From: G963422745 sp963422745
GTDB taxonomy: Bacteria; Actinomycetota; Acidimicrobiia; Acidimicrobiales; Aldehydirespiratoraceae
DNA: 64,000 bases
Direction of reading: 5' to 3'
Assembly: GCA_963422745.1 (NCBI GenBank)
Contig: OY730477.1
Location: 1,798,001-1,862,000, forward strand
Position 1 is the first letter of the stretch; each line of letters begins with the position of its first letter. The notes beneath the pieces are model-generated. The model saw nothing but the letters and a program-made list of their open reading frames with translations, was not told the DNA's origin and ran no database searches. The translations under genes were made by a program, and so were the position numbers. Shown here piece by piece: positions 33,692 through 43,005 of this stretch.

Positions 33692-34942
33692 ATGTTGGAC
33701 AAATCGATTCTTGACCACCTGAGGTGGTTGTCAGCTTTGGTGATCGTGTTTGGGCTCATGGCCGCGGCTTGCGGCGATGATGACAGCACGGTTGATCCGC
33801 CTGTTGATCGTGATGGTGAGGTTGGCGCACCGAACGAGGAGGATCCACCCCTTGATCCGCCGACTTCCGATCGAACTGATGAGGATGTGCCGACTTCCGA
33901 TCCACCCGATGCGGATCCGCCGACTTCCGATCCACCCGATGAGGATCCTGTTTGCGCACTGTGCGACATCTTTGATGCAAATGGTGACGGTACGGTCACG
34001 ATCGGTGTTGCAGCAGCTGGCCCCCGTGACGACAACGGCTACTACCAGTCGCTGGTTGACTTTGCCGAAGGATTCTCTGCCGACAACGGATTCGCGGATC
34101 CGATAGTCAGCGACAACATCGGGTCCGAAGAAGCTGCCCAGGCCATGGCGGACCTGGCTCAGCAGGGGGTGGACATCATGTTGGTCGGTGCCTCTGAGAT
34201 CGCTGAGCCTTTAGCGGACCTCACCGAGGCTTACCCCGATATCTTCTGGTACTGCAACTGCGGTGCGGGCTTTACCGAGTTGGCGGGACTTGCCCAGGCA
34301 ACCGACTGGGGATCGGCCATTCACTACACCGCGGGTGTGGCGATGGGGCAAGTGATGATCGAGCAAGGCAGCACCAAGTCGGTGTTTCTCGGCTGCTGCG
34401 AAATCGGATTCGAAATGGAGGCCTACAACGCCATCGTGTTCGGGATGCATTCGGTTGACCCGAACCTTGAGATGGCCTATGTAGCCACCGGCGACTTTCC
34501 TTACGACTTCGACAACTCCGGCAACGCTACGGCTGCTTTGACTGCAGCCGTAGCCGACGGGGCCACGCTGGCATATGCCTATTTGGGTGGCGCCCTTGAA
34601 CCTGTCGGTCAGCTGGCGACCGAAGAAGGTGTCGCGGTGTTCGCCGCCGGACCGGCGGATGTCTGTGACCGTGACGACGGAATCGACTGGACCGGAGGGA
34701 TCGTCTTCGACGGTGGTCGATACGCAGCTCAGGCTCTGCGCCTGATCATCAACGGGGAACTCACCGAGGGCACAACCTACCAGTTCCCGACCGAGGTGGG
34801 CCTCAACGGCGCCGAGCTCTGCGAGCCGTCCGCTGACGCTGAGGCGAAACTCACCGACGCCTTCACGCTCTTGGCGAGCTTCGACGAAGATCTCTACGGG
34901 CAGCTCGGGGCAATCTCGGCGGATGCATACGCCGGGGAGTGA
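33692..34942 (+). CDS. BMP-family ABC importer substrate-binding lipoprotein
   Basis: 416 residues. AGGAGGAG stands 6 bases before the ATG. Signal peptide with lipobox MAAAC (Cys about 27), then an Asp/Pro-rich linker with three 10-residue repeats (PTSDPPDADP-type), a CALC-x-FDANGDGTVTIG segment, and the BMP/Med domain (GYYQSLVDFAEGF, ADLAQQGVDIMLVG, AGVAMGQVMIEQG, GGIVFDGGRYAAQALRLI). BMP proteins bind nucleosides or nucleobase-like compounds outside the membrane. The segment DANGDGTVTIG resembles a calcium-binding EF loop lacking its last acidic residue. First gene of a four-gene importer operon. Confidence 0.92.
   Translation: MLDKSILDHLRWLSALVIVFGLMAAACGDDDSTVDPPVDRDGEVGAPNEEDPPLDPPTSDRTDEDVPTSDPPDADPPTSDPPDEDPVCALCDIFDANGDGTVTIGVAAAGPRDDNGYYQSLVDFAEGFSADNGFADPIVSDNIGSEEAAQAMADLAQQGVDIMLVGASEIAEPLADLTEAYPDIFWYCNCGAGFTELAGLAQATDWGSAIHYTAGVAMGQVMIEQGSTKSVFLGCCEIGFEMEAYNAIVFGMHSVDPNLEMAYVATGDFPYDFDNSGNATAALTAAVADGATLAYAYLGGALEPVGQLATEEGVAVFAAGPADVCDRDDGIDWTGGIVFDGGRYAAQALRLIINGELTEGTTYQFPTEVGLNGAELCEPSADAEAKLTDAFTLLASFDEDLYGQLGAISADAYAGE
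33860..33949 (+). repeat. 30-bp coding repeat in the importer lipoprotein linker
   Basis: CCGACTTCCGATC begins at 33860, 33890 and 33920, giving three 10-codon units rich in Asp and Pro. The last two differ at very few bases. Confidence 0.88.
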
Positions 34943-36603
34943 TCAGCGGGCACGCTCAATCGACGGAGTTTGATGACGACTCGTTGAACCCCGCTGTTCG
35001 TTTGCGCGGAATCGAAAAGAGGTTCGGGTCGATCGTGGCATGCGATCGCGTTGACCTGACACTTCAACGAGGAACGATCCACGGAATCCTCGGCGAGAAC
35101 GGGGCGGGCAAGTCGACGCTGATGAGGGTGCTTATCGGGCTGGTGCTGCCTGACGGCGGCCACATTGAGATCAACGGCGTTCGTCAACGCATTGATGATC
35201 CCCTAGCAGCTGCGGAGCTGGGGATCGGTATGGTGCATCAGCACTTCAGCCTGGTTGATGCCTTGACGGTGTGGGAGAACGTGGCCTTAGGTGAGGTGCG
35301 TCGCCTCAATCGGTCCGAAGTGACCCGACGAATCGGCGAGATTGGCAAACACTACGGGTTGGACATCGACCCGGATGCGCGTGTCGGTGAACTCACCGCC
35401 GGACTTCGGCAGCGGGTCGAGATCATCAAGTGCCTTCGACGTAACCCGTCGATCGTTATCTTTGATGAACCCACCTCGGTTCTGACTCCCCAGGAGTCCC
35501 GCAAGCTGTTCGAATCGTTTCGCAGCGTGGTCGCGGCGGAAAAACGAGCGGTTGTGCTGGTCAGCCACAAGCTTGATGAGGTGCTGGCGGCAACAGATCA
35601 AATCACGATCATGCGCCATGGAGCGGTCGTTGATCAATGTCCGACAGCCACTGCGGATGCCATGTCGCTGGCGCATGCCATGGTCGGCAGGGATGTCTCA
35701 CTGCGCTCCGAGCGGGTGGCGTTCAGGTTGCTTGACACATCCGAACGCGACACCGCCCAGCGGCGCAACGTCAAAGCAAGTACTGGCGCAGCCCGCACAA
35801 CCGGCCCGGAACCCAGCACGCCGAGACAGGATCCGGCCAATGTGATCCTGTCCGATCGGGCTTCGGTGTTGGAAATACAAGACGCCGTCGCAGACATCGG
35901 ACGTGACGTCTGCGGGCTTCAGGGCCTTTCGCTGCGGGTTCACGCCACCGAGATTCTTGGCATAGCGGGTGTTGAGGGCAACGGGCAACGGGCGCTTGCC
36001 GATTTGCTCTCGTCGTTGGTGCCGCTCAACAGCGGCTCGGTGATGGTCAACGGTAGTGCAGTGTCAACACGGTCACCGGGTGCCATGGCAAAAGCCGGTG
36101 TGGGAGTCATACCCGAAGACCGTCACGACAGCGGTCTGGTGCTGGATATGAGCGTCGAGGAGAACCTGGCGTTGGTCGATCCCGATCGCTTCGCCAGACG
36201 TGGCATTATCGATCGCCGGGAATTGCGTGACACCGCCCTGCGCCTCATCAACGATTACCGGATCCAATGCGAAGGCCCCGACGCTCCCGTCTGGTCGCTG
36301 TCGGGAGGCAACCAGCAAAGGGTGGTGTTGGCCCGCGAACTCGACCGCCAACCCAAGGTATTGGTGGCAGCCCAGCCCACCCGAGGTCTCGATATTGGAG
36401 CAATCGAATACATGAGCGAACGGCTGCGTGCCCTAGCCGATTCAGGGCCGGGGATCCTGCTGATCTCCAGTGAGATCGAAGAGATTCTGGAACTGTCCGA
36501 CCGGATCGCGGTCATATCGCGGGGGTCAATCGTAGGGGAGATGAGCCGAGCAGAGGCTGACCTTGACCGACTCGGTCTGCTGATGGGTGGATCAGCTGCA
36601 TGA
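34939..36603 (+). CDS. ABC importer ATPase, two nucleotide-binding domains (NupA/RbsA-like)
   Basis: 554 residues from a GTG overlapping the BMP stop. The first domain has GENGAGKST, VGELTAGLRQRVEI and VIFDEPTS; the second has IAGVEGNGQRALADLL in place of a normal Walker A, LSGGNQQRVVLARELDRQPKVLVAAQPTRGLD. Such duplicated ATPases with a degenerate site drive nucleoside or simple-sugar importers. Its stop overlaps the first permease (ATGA). Confidence 0.94.
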   Translation: MISGHAQSTEFDDDSLNPAVRLRGIEKRFGSIVACDRVDLTLQRGTIHGILGENGAGKSTLMRVLIGLVLPDGGHIEINGVRQRIDDPLAAAELGIGMVHQHFSLVDALTVWENVALGEVRRLNRSEVTRRIGEIGKHYGLDIDPDARVGELTAGLRQRVEIIKCLRRNPSIVIFDEPTSVLTPQESRKLFESFRSVVAAEKRAVVLVSHKLDEVLAATDQITIMRHGAVVDQCPTATADAMSLAHAMVGRDVSLRSERVAFRLLDTSERDTAQRRNVKASTGAARTTGPEPSTPRQDPANVILSDRASVLEIQDAVADIGRDVCGLQGLSLRVHATEILGIAGVEGNGQRALADLLSSLVPLNSGSVMVNGSAVSTRSPGAMAKAGVGVIPEDRHDSGLVLDMSVEENLALVDPDRFARRGIIDRRELRDTALRLINDYRIQCEGPDAPVWSLSGGNQQRVVLARELDRQPKVLVAAQPTRGLDIGAIEYMSERLRALADSGPGILLISSEIEEILELSDRIAVISRGSIVGEMSRAEADLDRLGLLMGGSAA

Positions 36604-37685
36604 ACACGAGAATCGTTGAGTGGGTGGGCCTGTACCTGGCGGCGGCGCTGATGGCATTTGCTTTGTCGGCTGTGCTGGTTGAGGCGAGCGGCGGCGACTG
36701 GTTACCCGTTCTTGAGGCACTTGTTGATGGCGCTGTTGCTGGCCCGAGTCGCTGGGGTCAAACACTGGGTGCCGCCGCTCCAATGCTGCTTGTTGCTTTG
36801 GGCACGATCGTCGCCGGACGTGCCGGATTGGTCAATATCGGCCAGGAGGGACAGCTCCTGATCGGAACCGCAGTATCGGTGTACTTCGGTTTTCTGATCG
36901 GCGGCCCGGGCCCCGTAAACGTCGTGCTGTTGTGCGCATTCGGCTTCGTCGGTGGAGCCTCCTGGGCTTTGCTCGCCGGAGTTCTGAAGTACTGGCGAGG
37001 TGTTCCAGAGGTGTTGTCCACCCTGTTGCTCGTGACCGTCGCCACCCAGCTTGTTGCCTACGGCCTGAAGAAGCGCTCGTTGTTGCTAGCCGACGACGCC
37101 AGCCGCGGCAATCGCAATCAGGTCAGCGCCCAGTTGTCACCCGACAACCGGCTTCCGAACCTGGAACTATTCGGCAACGAGATTCCCATGGCCGTATTCA
37201 TCGGGATTGGCGCGGCCACGCTGTTGGGTTACGGCCTGGCCCGAACGGTTTGGGGGTTCCGCGTCAGGATGGTGGGCCAAAACCGAAGGGTCGCACAACG
37301 AGCGGGCGTATCGGAGATCCGTTACGGGCTAAGCGCAATGGCAATCAGTGGCGGTCTGGCGGGGCTGGCGGGTGCGGCGATGCTGGCCGGAGGCGGGTTT
37401 CAGTTCGGAAATTACCGGCTCGTCCCGGGCTTCTCAGCTGGGATTGGTTGGGCAGGGCTGCTGGTTGCACTCGTCGCCACGGAACGTGTCCTTCCCGCTG
37501 TCGGGGTAGCCATCGTCTTCGGCGCGCTCCGGACGGGATCCGGATTTGTTGGCAGCACCGGAATCCAGGGTCGGGTAACCGACGTGATCCAGGGTTTGCT
37601 TGTGCTGTCGTTGTTGTTGCCACCCGCAGCAATGGCTGTCCGAGACCGGCGCCGGGCACGGGCCGCTACCACGGCAAGGACCTGA
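36600..37685 (+). CDS. ABC importer permease (NupB-like)
   Basis: 361 residues, about ten hydrophobic segments. Family motifs: GRAGLVNIGQEGQLLIG, KYWRGVPEVLSTLLL and GFSAGIGWAGLLVAL. This is the larger permease of the nucleoside/BMP type, with a cytoplasmic start helix. It overlaps the ATPase by four bases and leads into the second permease with one base between. Confidence 0.93.
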   Translation: MNTRIVEWVGLYLAAALMAFALSAVLVEASGGDWLPVLEALVDGAVAGPSRWGQTLGAAAPMLLVALGTIVAGRAGLVNIGQEGQLLIGTAVSVYFGFLIGGPGPVNVVLLCAFGFVGGASWALLAGVLKYWRGVPEVLSTLLLVTVATQLVAYGLKKRSLLLADDASRGNRNQVSAQLSPDNRLPNLELFGNEIPMAVFIGIGAATLLGYGLARTVWGFRVRMVGQNRRVAQRAGVSEIRYGLSAMAISGGLAGLAGAAMLAGGGFQFGNYRLVPGFSAGIGWAGLLVALVATERVLPAVGVAIVFGALRTGSGFVGSTGIQGRVTDVIQGLLVLSLLLPPAAMAVRDRRRARAATTART

Positions 37686-37686
37686 C

Positions 37687-38622
37687 ATGGACCTTCTCGA
37701 GGCCGTGTGGGACATATTCACCAGCGACGCAACCTATGTCAACGGTGCTTTGGCGGCGGGGTTGCTGTTGTTCGCAGCTTCGGGGGAGTGGGTTGCCGAG
37801 CGCTCCGGCACCATCAACATCTCGGTGGAGGCAATGCTGTTGTCAGGGGCGTTTTGCAGCGCGGTCGGGATCCACGTATCGGACTCTGTGATCGTCGGCG
37901 TGTTCGCCGGGGTTGCTGGGGGTCTGGTGATTGCCGCCGTTCAGGCCGAGATGAGCCATCGGCTTGCCGCCAACCAGTTCGTGGTCGGATTGACCCTGAA
38001 TATCTTGGTGCTGGGCCTCGCAGCATTCTTTGACGGTGTTGGTGAGTTAACCACCCGCAAGGCGGCACCGTTTTCGGTACCGCTGTTCGTTGACATTCCT
38101 TTGGTCGGAAAGGCACTATTCGGCCAGCCATGGCCGTTTATGTTGCTGTTCGCGGTGGTGCCTGTGAGCTGGTGGCTGGTGTTTCGCACCCGCTGGGGCC
38201 TTGAGATCCGGGCCGCAGGTTCAGATCCTCAGGCCGCTGATGTTTCGGGTGTGGACGTCAATCGACGCCGCCGTCAATCGATCTACTATGCGGGTTTCAC
38301 GGCCGGTCTCGGCGGAGCGTTTCTGATCTTCGTGTCGATCGGTCGCTTTGATGAGGGCATCGTCAGCGGGCGGGGATTCATCGCCATCGCGGCTGTGATC
38401 TTCGGCGGATGGACCCTGCGGGGCACGGTCGCCGGTTGCCTGGTATTTGCAGGCGCTCTGTCATTTCGGATCTCGTTGCAGGTGCTGGGATACACAGGGA
38501 TTGACGCCGAGTTTCTGCAAGCCTTGCCGTTTGTCCTGACCGTCGTCGGCATGGCTGTCTTCGCTCGCCGGGTGCGTCCCCCCGCCGCGCTTGCCCAGCG
38601 GTTCGTGAGAGGATTGAACTGA
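37687..38622 (+). CDS. ABC importer permease (NupC-like)
   Basis: 311 residues from the ATG at 37687, one base after the preceding stop. Motifs: ERSGTINISVEAMLLSGAF, HRLAANQFVVGLTLNIL, RAAGSDPQAADVSGVDV, GFIAIAAVIFGGW. It pairs with the first permease. The operon BMP-ATPase-permease-permease is complete; a nucleobase, nucleoside or similar N-heterocycle is the usual cargo. Confidence 0.93.
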   Translation: MDLLEAVWDIFTSDATYVNGALAAGLLLFAASGEWVAERSGTINISVEAMLLSGAFCSAVGIHVSDSVIVGVFAGVAGGLVIAAVQAEMSHRLAANQFVVGLTLNILVLGLAAFFDGVGELTTRKAAPFSVPLFVDIPLVGKALFGQPWPFMLLFAVVPVSWWLVFRTRWGLEIRAAGSDPQAADVSGVDVNRRRRQSIYYAGFTAGLGGAFLIFVSIGRFDEGIVSGRGFIAIAAVIFGGWTLRGTVAGCLVFAGALSFRISLQVLGYTGIDAEFLQALPFVLTVVGMAVFARRVRPPAALAQRFVRGLN

Positions 38623-38732
38623 AGACCACAGAGCTGATCCCTTGACACCCGAACCCTCAGTGCCACCAATAAGTTCGTTGAAGCCGACGCGTGCTTAGAA
38701 CCTTGCGTGGCCTAAACGTGTTGAAGTGCCTA

Positions 38733-38990
38733 CCCCCCCCCCAAAAAAAAAGAAGATCCCAAGATGAAGGCAATCCCAAGATGAAGGGGCAGCCTAAACG
38801 GCTGAATCGGAACCCTAAGAAGATCCCAAGATGAAGGCAATCCCAAGATGAAGGGGCAGCCTAAACGGCTGAATCGGAACCCTAAGAAGATCCCAAGATG
38901 AAGGCAATCCCAAGATGAAGGGGCAGCCTAAACGGCTGAATCGGAACCCTAAGAAGATCCCAAGATGAAGGCAATTCCAAGATGAAGGCA
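38733..38990. repeat. 67-bp tandem array preceded by C10-A9 homopolymers
   Basis: AAGATGAAGGCAATCCCAAG recurs at 38761, 38828 and 38895, with the last copy at 38962 running into the next gene: a period of exactly 67 bp, nearly identical copies. Upstream is a run of ten C (38733-38742) and nine A. The array ends in CAAGATGAAGGCAATG, which contains the start codon of the oxidoreductase gene, so every unit carries a copy of that start region. Nothing else is in the 359-bp gap. Confidence 0.92.
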
Positions 38991-40028
38991 ATGTTGTATG
39001 ACGAAGCTGGCGGGCCCGAAGTTCTGCACCTCGTTGAAGTAGCTGACCCAACTCCGGGGCCTGCCGACGTGGTGATAGATGTGGAGGCCGTCGCACTGAA
39101 CCGGCTTGACGTTGTGCAACGAAACGGTTGGTTTCAGATGCCGGGCTTTCGCTATCCCCACATAGCGGGAATGGACGTGGCTGGCACCGTTACCACATTG
39201 GGCGACTCCGTGACAGGTGTGGCGCTCGGCGACCGGGTAGTGGTAGATCCCTCGCTTGCTGGCGTCGCCGATGACTCAAAACTGTCCGGAATGGGTGATC
39301 TCTACGGCGAACTCGGAATCATCGGAGCGACCGTCGACGGGGGCTACGCCGAAAAGTGCCTTGCACCCGCCTCCCATGTCTACCAGGTACCCGATTTTAT
39401 GCCCTCCGAGCAGGCCGCCTGCTTCCCGACCTGTTACCTCACTGCCTCCCACGCCCTGTTCGACGTCGGTCACTTGTCGGCCGGAGAAACCGTGATGATT
39501 CACGCCGCGGGATCCGGAGTGTCCACAGCGGGAATCCAGCTGGCGAAGCTTGCCGGTGCCAGGGTGCTCGCCACAGCTGGCACCGACGAAAAATGTGAAA
39601 GAGCCTTGGAACTCGGCGCTGACCATGTGCTCAATAATCGCACCGGCGATGTGGCGAAATGGGGTCGTGAAGTCACCGATGGTGTCGGTGTGGATATGGT
39701 GTTTGACCATGTCGGCACGGCACTTTTTGCCCAGTCGCTGTTCGCCATCGGAATCAAGGGTCGTTTGATCAACTGCGGCAACTCATCCGGCGACGAAGCA
39801 ACCCTTCCCTCGCTGGGTTACCTGTTTCATTCTGGAATCTCCATCATCGGATCTGATCCTTATGGCCCCACCGAGATGGCCCCGCTGTGGCGGAAATTCT
39901 GTGCTTGGTACGCCGACGGCGACATTGCTGTGATCGTCGACTCCGAACATTGCCTGCAAGACGCGGCCATCGCCCAAGAAAAGATGTTGGCGAACGATGT
40001 ATTCGGCAAGATCGTACTTCGGCCCTAG
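38982..40028 (+). CDS. Zinc-type alcohol dehydrogenase-like NAD(P)H:quinone oxidoreductase
   Basis: 348 residues. MDR pattern: MKAMLYDEAGGPEVLHL at the start, AGMDVAGTVTTLGDSV, the nucleotide-binding VMIHAAGSGVSTAGIQLAKLAGARV, and VDMVFDHVGTALF. The catalytic zinc Cys is replaced, so it fits the zinc-independent quinone oxidoreductase/crotonyl-CoA reductase-like branch. The start ATG lies inside the last unit of the 67-bp array, and the SD is weak. An alternative ATG three codons on exists. Confidence 0.88.
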   Translation: MKAMLYDEAGGPEVLHLVEVADPTPGPADVVIDVEAVALNRLDVVQRNGWFQMPGFRYPHIAGMDVAGTVTTLGDSVTGVALGDRVVVDPSLAGVADDSKLSGMGDLYGELGIIGATVDGGYAEKCLAPASHVYQVPDFMPSEQAACFPTCYLTASHALFDVGHLSAGETVMIHAAGSGVSTAGIQLAKLAGARVLATAGTDEKCERALELGADHVLNNRTGDVAKWGREVTDGVGVDMVFDHVGTALFAQSLFAIGIKGRLINCGNSSGDEATLPSLGYLFHSGISIIGSDPYGPTEMAPLWRKFCAWYADGDIAVIVDSEHCLQDAAIAQEKMLANDVFGKIVLRP

Positions 40029-40430
40029 CAGATGTTTGAGCGTTGTGATGCTTGGTTATCTGGGCGCTGATGTGTCAGTGTTAGGCGGTTGGTAGCAGAT
40101 GCCTGAGCTTCGTGGTGTTCTGTACTGTGGTGTTGGTGTGTACGTGTTAGGGGGTTGGTAGCAGATGCTTGATTTTCGTGACGGTCTGTACTGTGGTGTT
40201 GGTGTGTACGTGTTAGGGGGTTGGTAGCAGATGTTTGATCTTCGTGGTGTTCTGTACTGTGGTGCTGGTGTGTGCGTGTTAGGGGTTGGTAGCAGATGCT
40301 TGATTTTCGTGACGGTCTGTACTTCGGTGTTGGCGTGTGCGTGTTAGTGGGTTGGTAGCAGATGCCCGAGCCTCGTGATGTTTCTTGCCCGGGCTGACGT
40401 GTACGTGCCAGCGGGTTGGTAGCTGATGCC
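40027..40430. repeat. Seven-copy tandem array, 64-66-bp period
   Basis: GGTTGGTAGCAGATG begins at 40087, 40153, 40219, 40284 and 40350, with GGTTGGTAGCTGATG at 40414; a truncated first copy (TAGCAGATG) starts at the stop of the previous gene. The whole unit, not just a short motif, is conserved (for example TCTGTACTGTGGTGTTGGTG), so it is a tandem array, not CRISPR. Each unit has an ATG, and the last one is in frame with the methyltransferase gene. Confidence 0.92.
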
Positions 40431-40476
40431 TGAGCCTCGTGATGCTCCCTACCCGGAGTTGAAGCAATCCCACACA

Positions 40477-41607
40477 ATGGCGCATCAGGGTCGGCCATGG
40501 ACCGATCGAAAGCCCGCGGCCGCGGCACCCATATGGGCCGCGATCGAAGGTCTCGGGAGATACCACAGCCTGTGCAGCGCGCTGGAGCTGGGAGTGTTCG
40601 ACGCGTTGGCGCGCATCGGTCCTGCTGACGCCAAAACCCTGGCAGGTGTGCTGGACTGCCCTGTTGATCACCTGCGATGCCTGTTGGACGGGGTTGCGGC
40701 TCAGGGTCTGTTGGATCATCGTGTCAACGTCTACGAACTGAACGACACCGCCCGGCGATATCTCACCAGCGACAGCCCAGCCTCCATGGCTTCGCTGGTG
40801 GCAGTTGCTCCCGGGCCTCAGACGAACTGGACGATGCTGGCCGAAACAGTGCGAAAAGGTCGGCCAGCCACGCCAATTGAGGACGACCCAGCCGCCTTTT
40901 ACGTTCCGCTGGCCCGAGGCACCTTCACGACCATGCTGCGCTGCGCGACCCGAGCCGATCTCAAGATCCGTTTTTCGGCTCTGCACGCACCGCAAGTCTT
41001 GGATCTGGGTGCAGGTGGAGCCCCGTGGTCGATTGCGATCTTGAAAGCCTGCTCTGGTGCAACTGCTGTGGTCAACGACCTGGCTGCGGTGATCGATGTC
41101 GCTCGCGACAAGGCCACCGCCCACGGTGTTGTGGACCGCTGCTGCTTTCGCCCGGGCGACTTCAAGACGATCGACATTGAGGACGACACCTACGACATCG
41201 TAGTGCTCGGTCACGTCTGTCGAGCTGAAGGCGCAGACGGTGCACGTCATCTGATCGAACGCGCGTATCGGGCGCTGGTTCCCGAAGGTCGGCTGCTGCT
41301 GGCGGATTACTTCGCCGCCGCCGAACCTCAACGCAATCCCCACGCCGCGCTGATGGGCGTGACGATGATGGCGGCCACCACAAGAGGATTCACCTTCACG
41401 CACCAGGAGTATTCCCAGTGGCTGGTCGATGCTAGGTTCGTGGACCTGCGCCTTATCGAACCGATCGGTTTTCAGCAGGTGTTTGTGGCAACAAAGCCAC
41501 GTCATCGCAATGCGCCAGAACTCCCGGCGCCGCTTAACGCAAAAACCTGTGCGGGCCCAACAGCCGTCAGGGCCGACCCCAGGAAAGGGCAACCGTGGAA
41601 CCGATAG
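40477..41607 (+). CDS. SAM-dependent O-methyltransferase (type 2, dimerisation plus catalytic domain)
   Basis: 376 residues from ATG 40477; ATG 40426, at the edge of the repeat array, would add 17 residues. The N-terminal winged-helix dimerisation part (LGRYHSLCSALELGVFDALARIGPADAKTLAGVLDC) is followed by a Rossmann methyltransferase: QVLDLGAGGAPWSIAI (SAM motif I), FKTIDIEDDTYDIVVLGHV, ALVPEGRLLLADYFA. Relatives methylate small hydroxyl compounds or run in reverse as demethylases. It overlaps the amidohydrolase start by 13 bases. Confidence 0.88.
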   Translation: MAHQGRPWTDRKPAAAAPIWAAIEGLGRYHSLCSALELGVFDALARIGPADAKTLAGVLDCPVDHLRCLLDGVAAQGLLDHRVNVYELNDTARRYLTSDSPASMASLVAVAPGPQTNWTMLAETVRKGRPATPIEDDPAAFYVPLARGTFTTMLRCATRADLKIRFSALHAPQVLDLGAGGAPWSIAILKACSGATAVVNDLAAVIDVARDKATAHGVVDRCCFRPGDFKTIDIEDDTYDIVVLGHVCRAEGADGARHLIERAYRALVPEGRLLLADYFAAAEPQRNPHAALMGVTMMAATTRGFTFTHQEYSQWLVDARFVDLRLIEPIGFQQVFVATKPRHRNAPELPAPLNAKTCAGPTAVRADPRKGQPWNR

Positions 41608-42980
41608 ATCTGCTGATTGAGGCCTGGTACGTGGTCACGATGAACGAGACTCGCGACTTAATCCGTGATGGCGCGGTTGCGGTTCGCGGCAACCGAATCG
41701 TCGACGTCGCCAAAGCGTCGGAGTTACGGAAGCGCTACGCGCCAAAGCGTGTTCTCGGCGGTTCACAGTTCGTGGCCACTCCGGGAATGGTCAACACCCA
41801 CATCCACATCACCGGTGAGCCCCTCACTCGAGGTTATGTGCCCGATGACACACCATTTGAGGAGAATGTATTCGAGTGGCTCTGCCCGTTGTATTCGGTA
41901 TACAACGCTGCTGAGGAGCGCTTGTCGGGTTGTTTGGCCGCTGTTGAGATGTTGAAGTCGGGCACAACGACGTTTCTGGAGGCTGGCACAATCCGGTTCC
42001 TTGACGAGGTGGTTGACGGCCTCAACGAGGTTGGCATACGGGGCCGGGTCGGGCGCTGGGTGTGGGATCTTCCCCCCGAACCCGACGTCTACCGACAAGA
42101 CACCGACGTCGCCATCGGATTCCTGCAGCGCCAGCTTGAGGCGTATCCATCCTCGCCCGACAAGCGCCTTGGGGCATGGTCGATACTGGTAGGCCACACC
42201 ACCTGCTCGGACCCGCTGTGGAAGGCCGCAAGGGAGCTGGCAAGCGAGCACGGCTGCGGCATGAGCTTTCACATGTCGCCTGCAAAGTCAGACCCCGAGG
42301 GTTTCGTGGACCTGTTCGGGCAACGACCGATGGTGCATCTTGGCGAGATCGGAGTGCTTGGTCCTGACGTCACGATGACGCATTGCGTGCAGGTGGACAA
42401 CCAAGAGCTGGCCGTGATGGCCGAAACGGGTGTGCACGTTGCGCACTGTCCCACTACTGCGCTCAAGGTCGCTTATGGCATCACTCAGGTCGGCAAGATA
42501 CCCGAGATGGTTGGCAGCGGGATCAACGTCGGAATCGGTACCGACGGCAACAACGCCTCCAACTACTCCGACCTTATGAGGGCGACGTACTTGGTGGCTG
42601 GTTTGTTCAAGGACGCCAGACAGGATCCACAGATGTTTCCGGCCGAGAAGGCCTATGAGATGGCGACGATCGCAGGAGCGCAGGCATTGGGTCTAGGTGA
42701 CTCGATTGGTTCGCTTGAGGTCGGCAAGTGCGCCGACGTTGTGCTGCACAACACCGAACGGCCCGAGTGGCGGCCGTTGCTCAACGTGATGAACCAGCTT
42801 GTGTGGTCCGCTGACGGCAGGGGAGTGCACACAGTGGTCTGTGACGGCGCAGTGGTTGTGGAGAACCACCAGATGACGACGATCGACGAAGCTGAGCTGT
42901 ATTGGTCCGCGCAACGCTTCGCTGAGGCGATTGTCACCCGCTCGGGTTTACCTGACAAGGCCAAGTATCCGATCTATTAA
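41595..42980 (+). CDS. Amidohydrolase (deaminase-like), paralogue 1
   Basis: 461 residues from a GTG overlapping the methyltransferase. Metal ligands of the SAH/cytosine/guanine deaminase group: NTHIH (about 66-70), third His in SFHMSP (about 226), fourth His in THCVQVD (about 262) and Asp in GTDGNNAS (about 317). Unusually, the Glu of the HxxE motif, the general acid/base in deaminases, reads Pro (FHMSPAK). Other family traits (GSLEVGKCADVVL) are normal. Reaction: hydrolytic deamination or dechlorination-like chemistry, but altered chemistry is possible. Its paralogue lies at 45051-46499. Confidence 0.9.
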   Translation: MEPIDLLIEAWYVVTMNETRDLIRDGAVAVRGNRIVDVAKASELRKRYAPKRVLGGSQFVATPGMVNTHIHITGEPLTRGYVPDDTPFEENVFEWLCPLYSVYNAAEERLSGCLAAVEMLKSGTTTFLEAGTIRFLDEVVDGLNEVGIRGRVGRWVWDLPPEPDVYRQDTDVAIGFLQRQLEAYPSSPDKRLGAWSILVGHTTCSDPLWKAARELASEHGCGMSFHMSPAKSDPEGFVDLFGQRPMVHLGEIGVLGPDVTMTHCVQVDNQELAVMAETGVHVAHCPTTALKVAYGITQVGKIPEMVGSGINVGIGTDGNNASNYSDLMRATYLVAGLFKDARQDPQMFPAEKAYEMATIAGAQALGLGDSIGSLEVGKCADVVLHNTERPEWRPLLNVMNQLVWSADGRGVHTVVCDGAVVVENHQMTTIDEAELYWSAQRFAEAIVTRSGLPDKAKYPIY

Positions 42981-43005
42981 CCCCGAGCAGATCGGGAGTC
43001 GAGCC

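Noticed and set aside
40027..40430. CRISPR array
   Set aside because: The whole 64-66-bp unit is conserved, with no unique spacers and no cas genes in the window; it is a tandem repeat.
40025..41592. Minus-strand frames with repeated ICYQPLTRTHQH-like peptides
   Set aside because: They read through the 66-bp array and over the methyltransferase; no start signal or family similarity.
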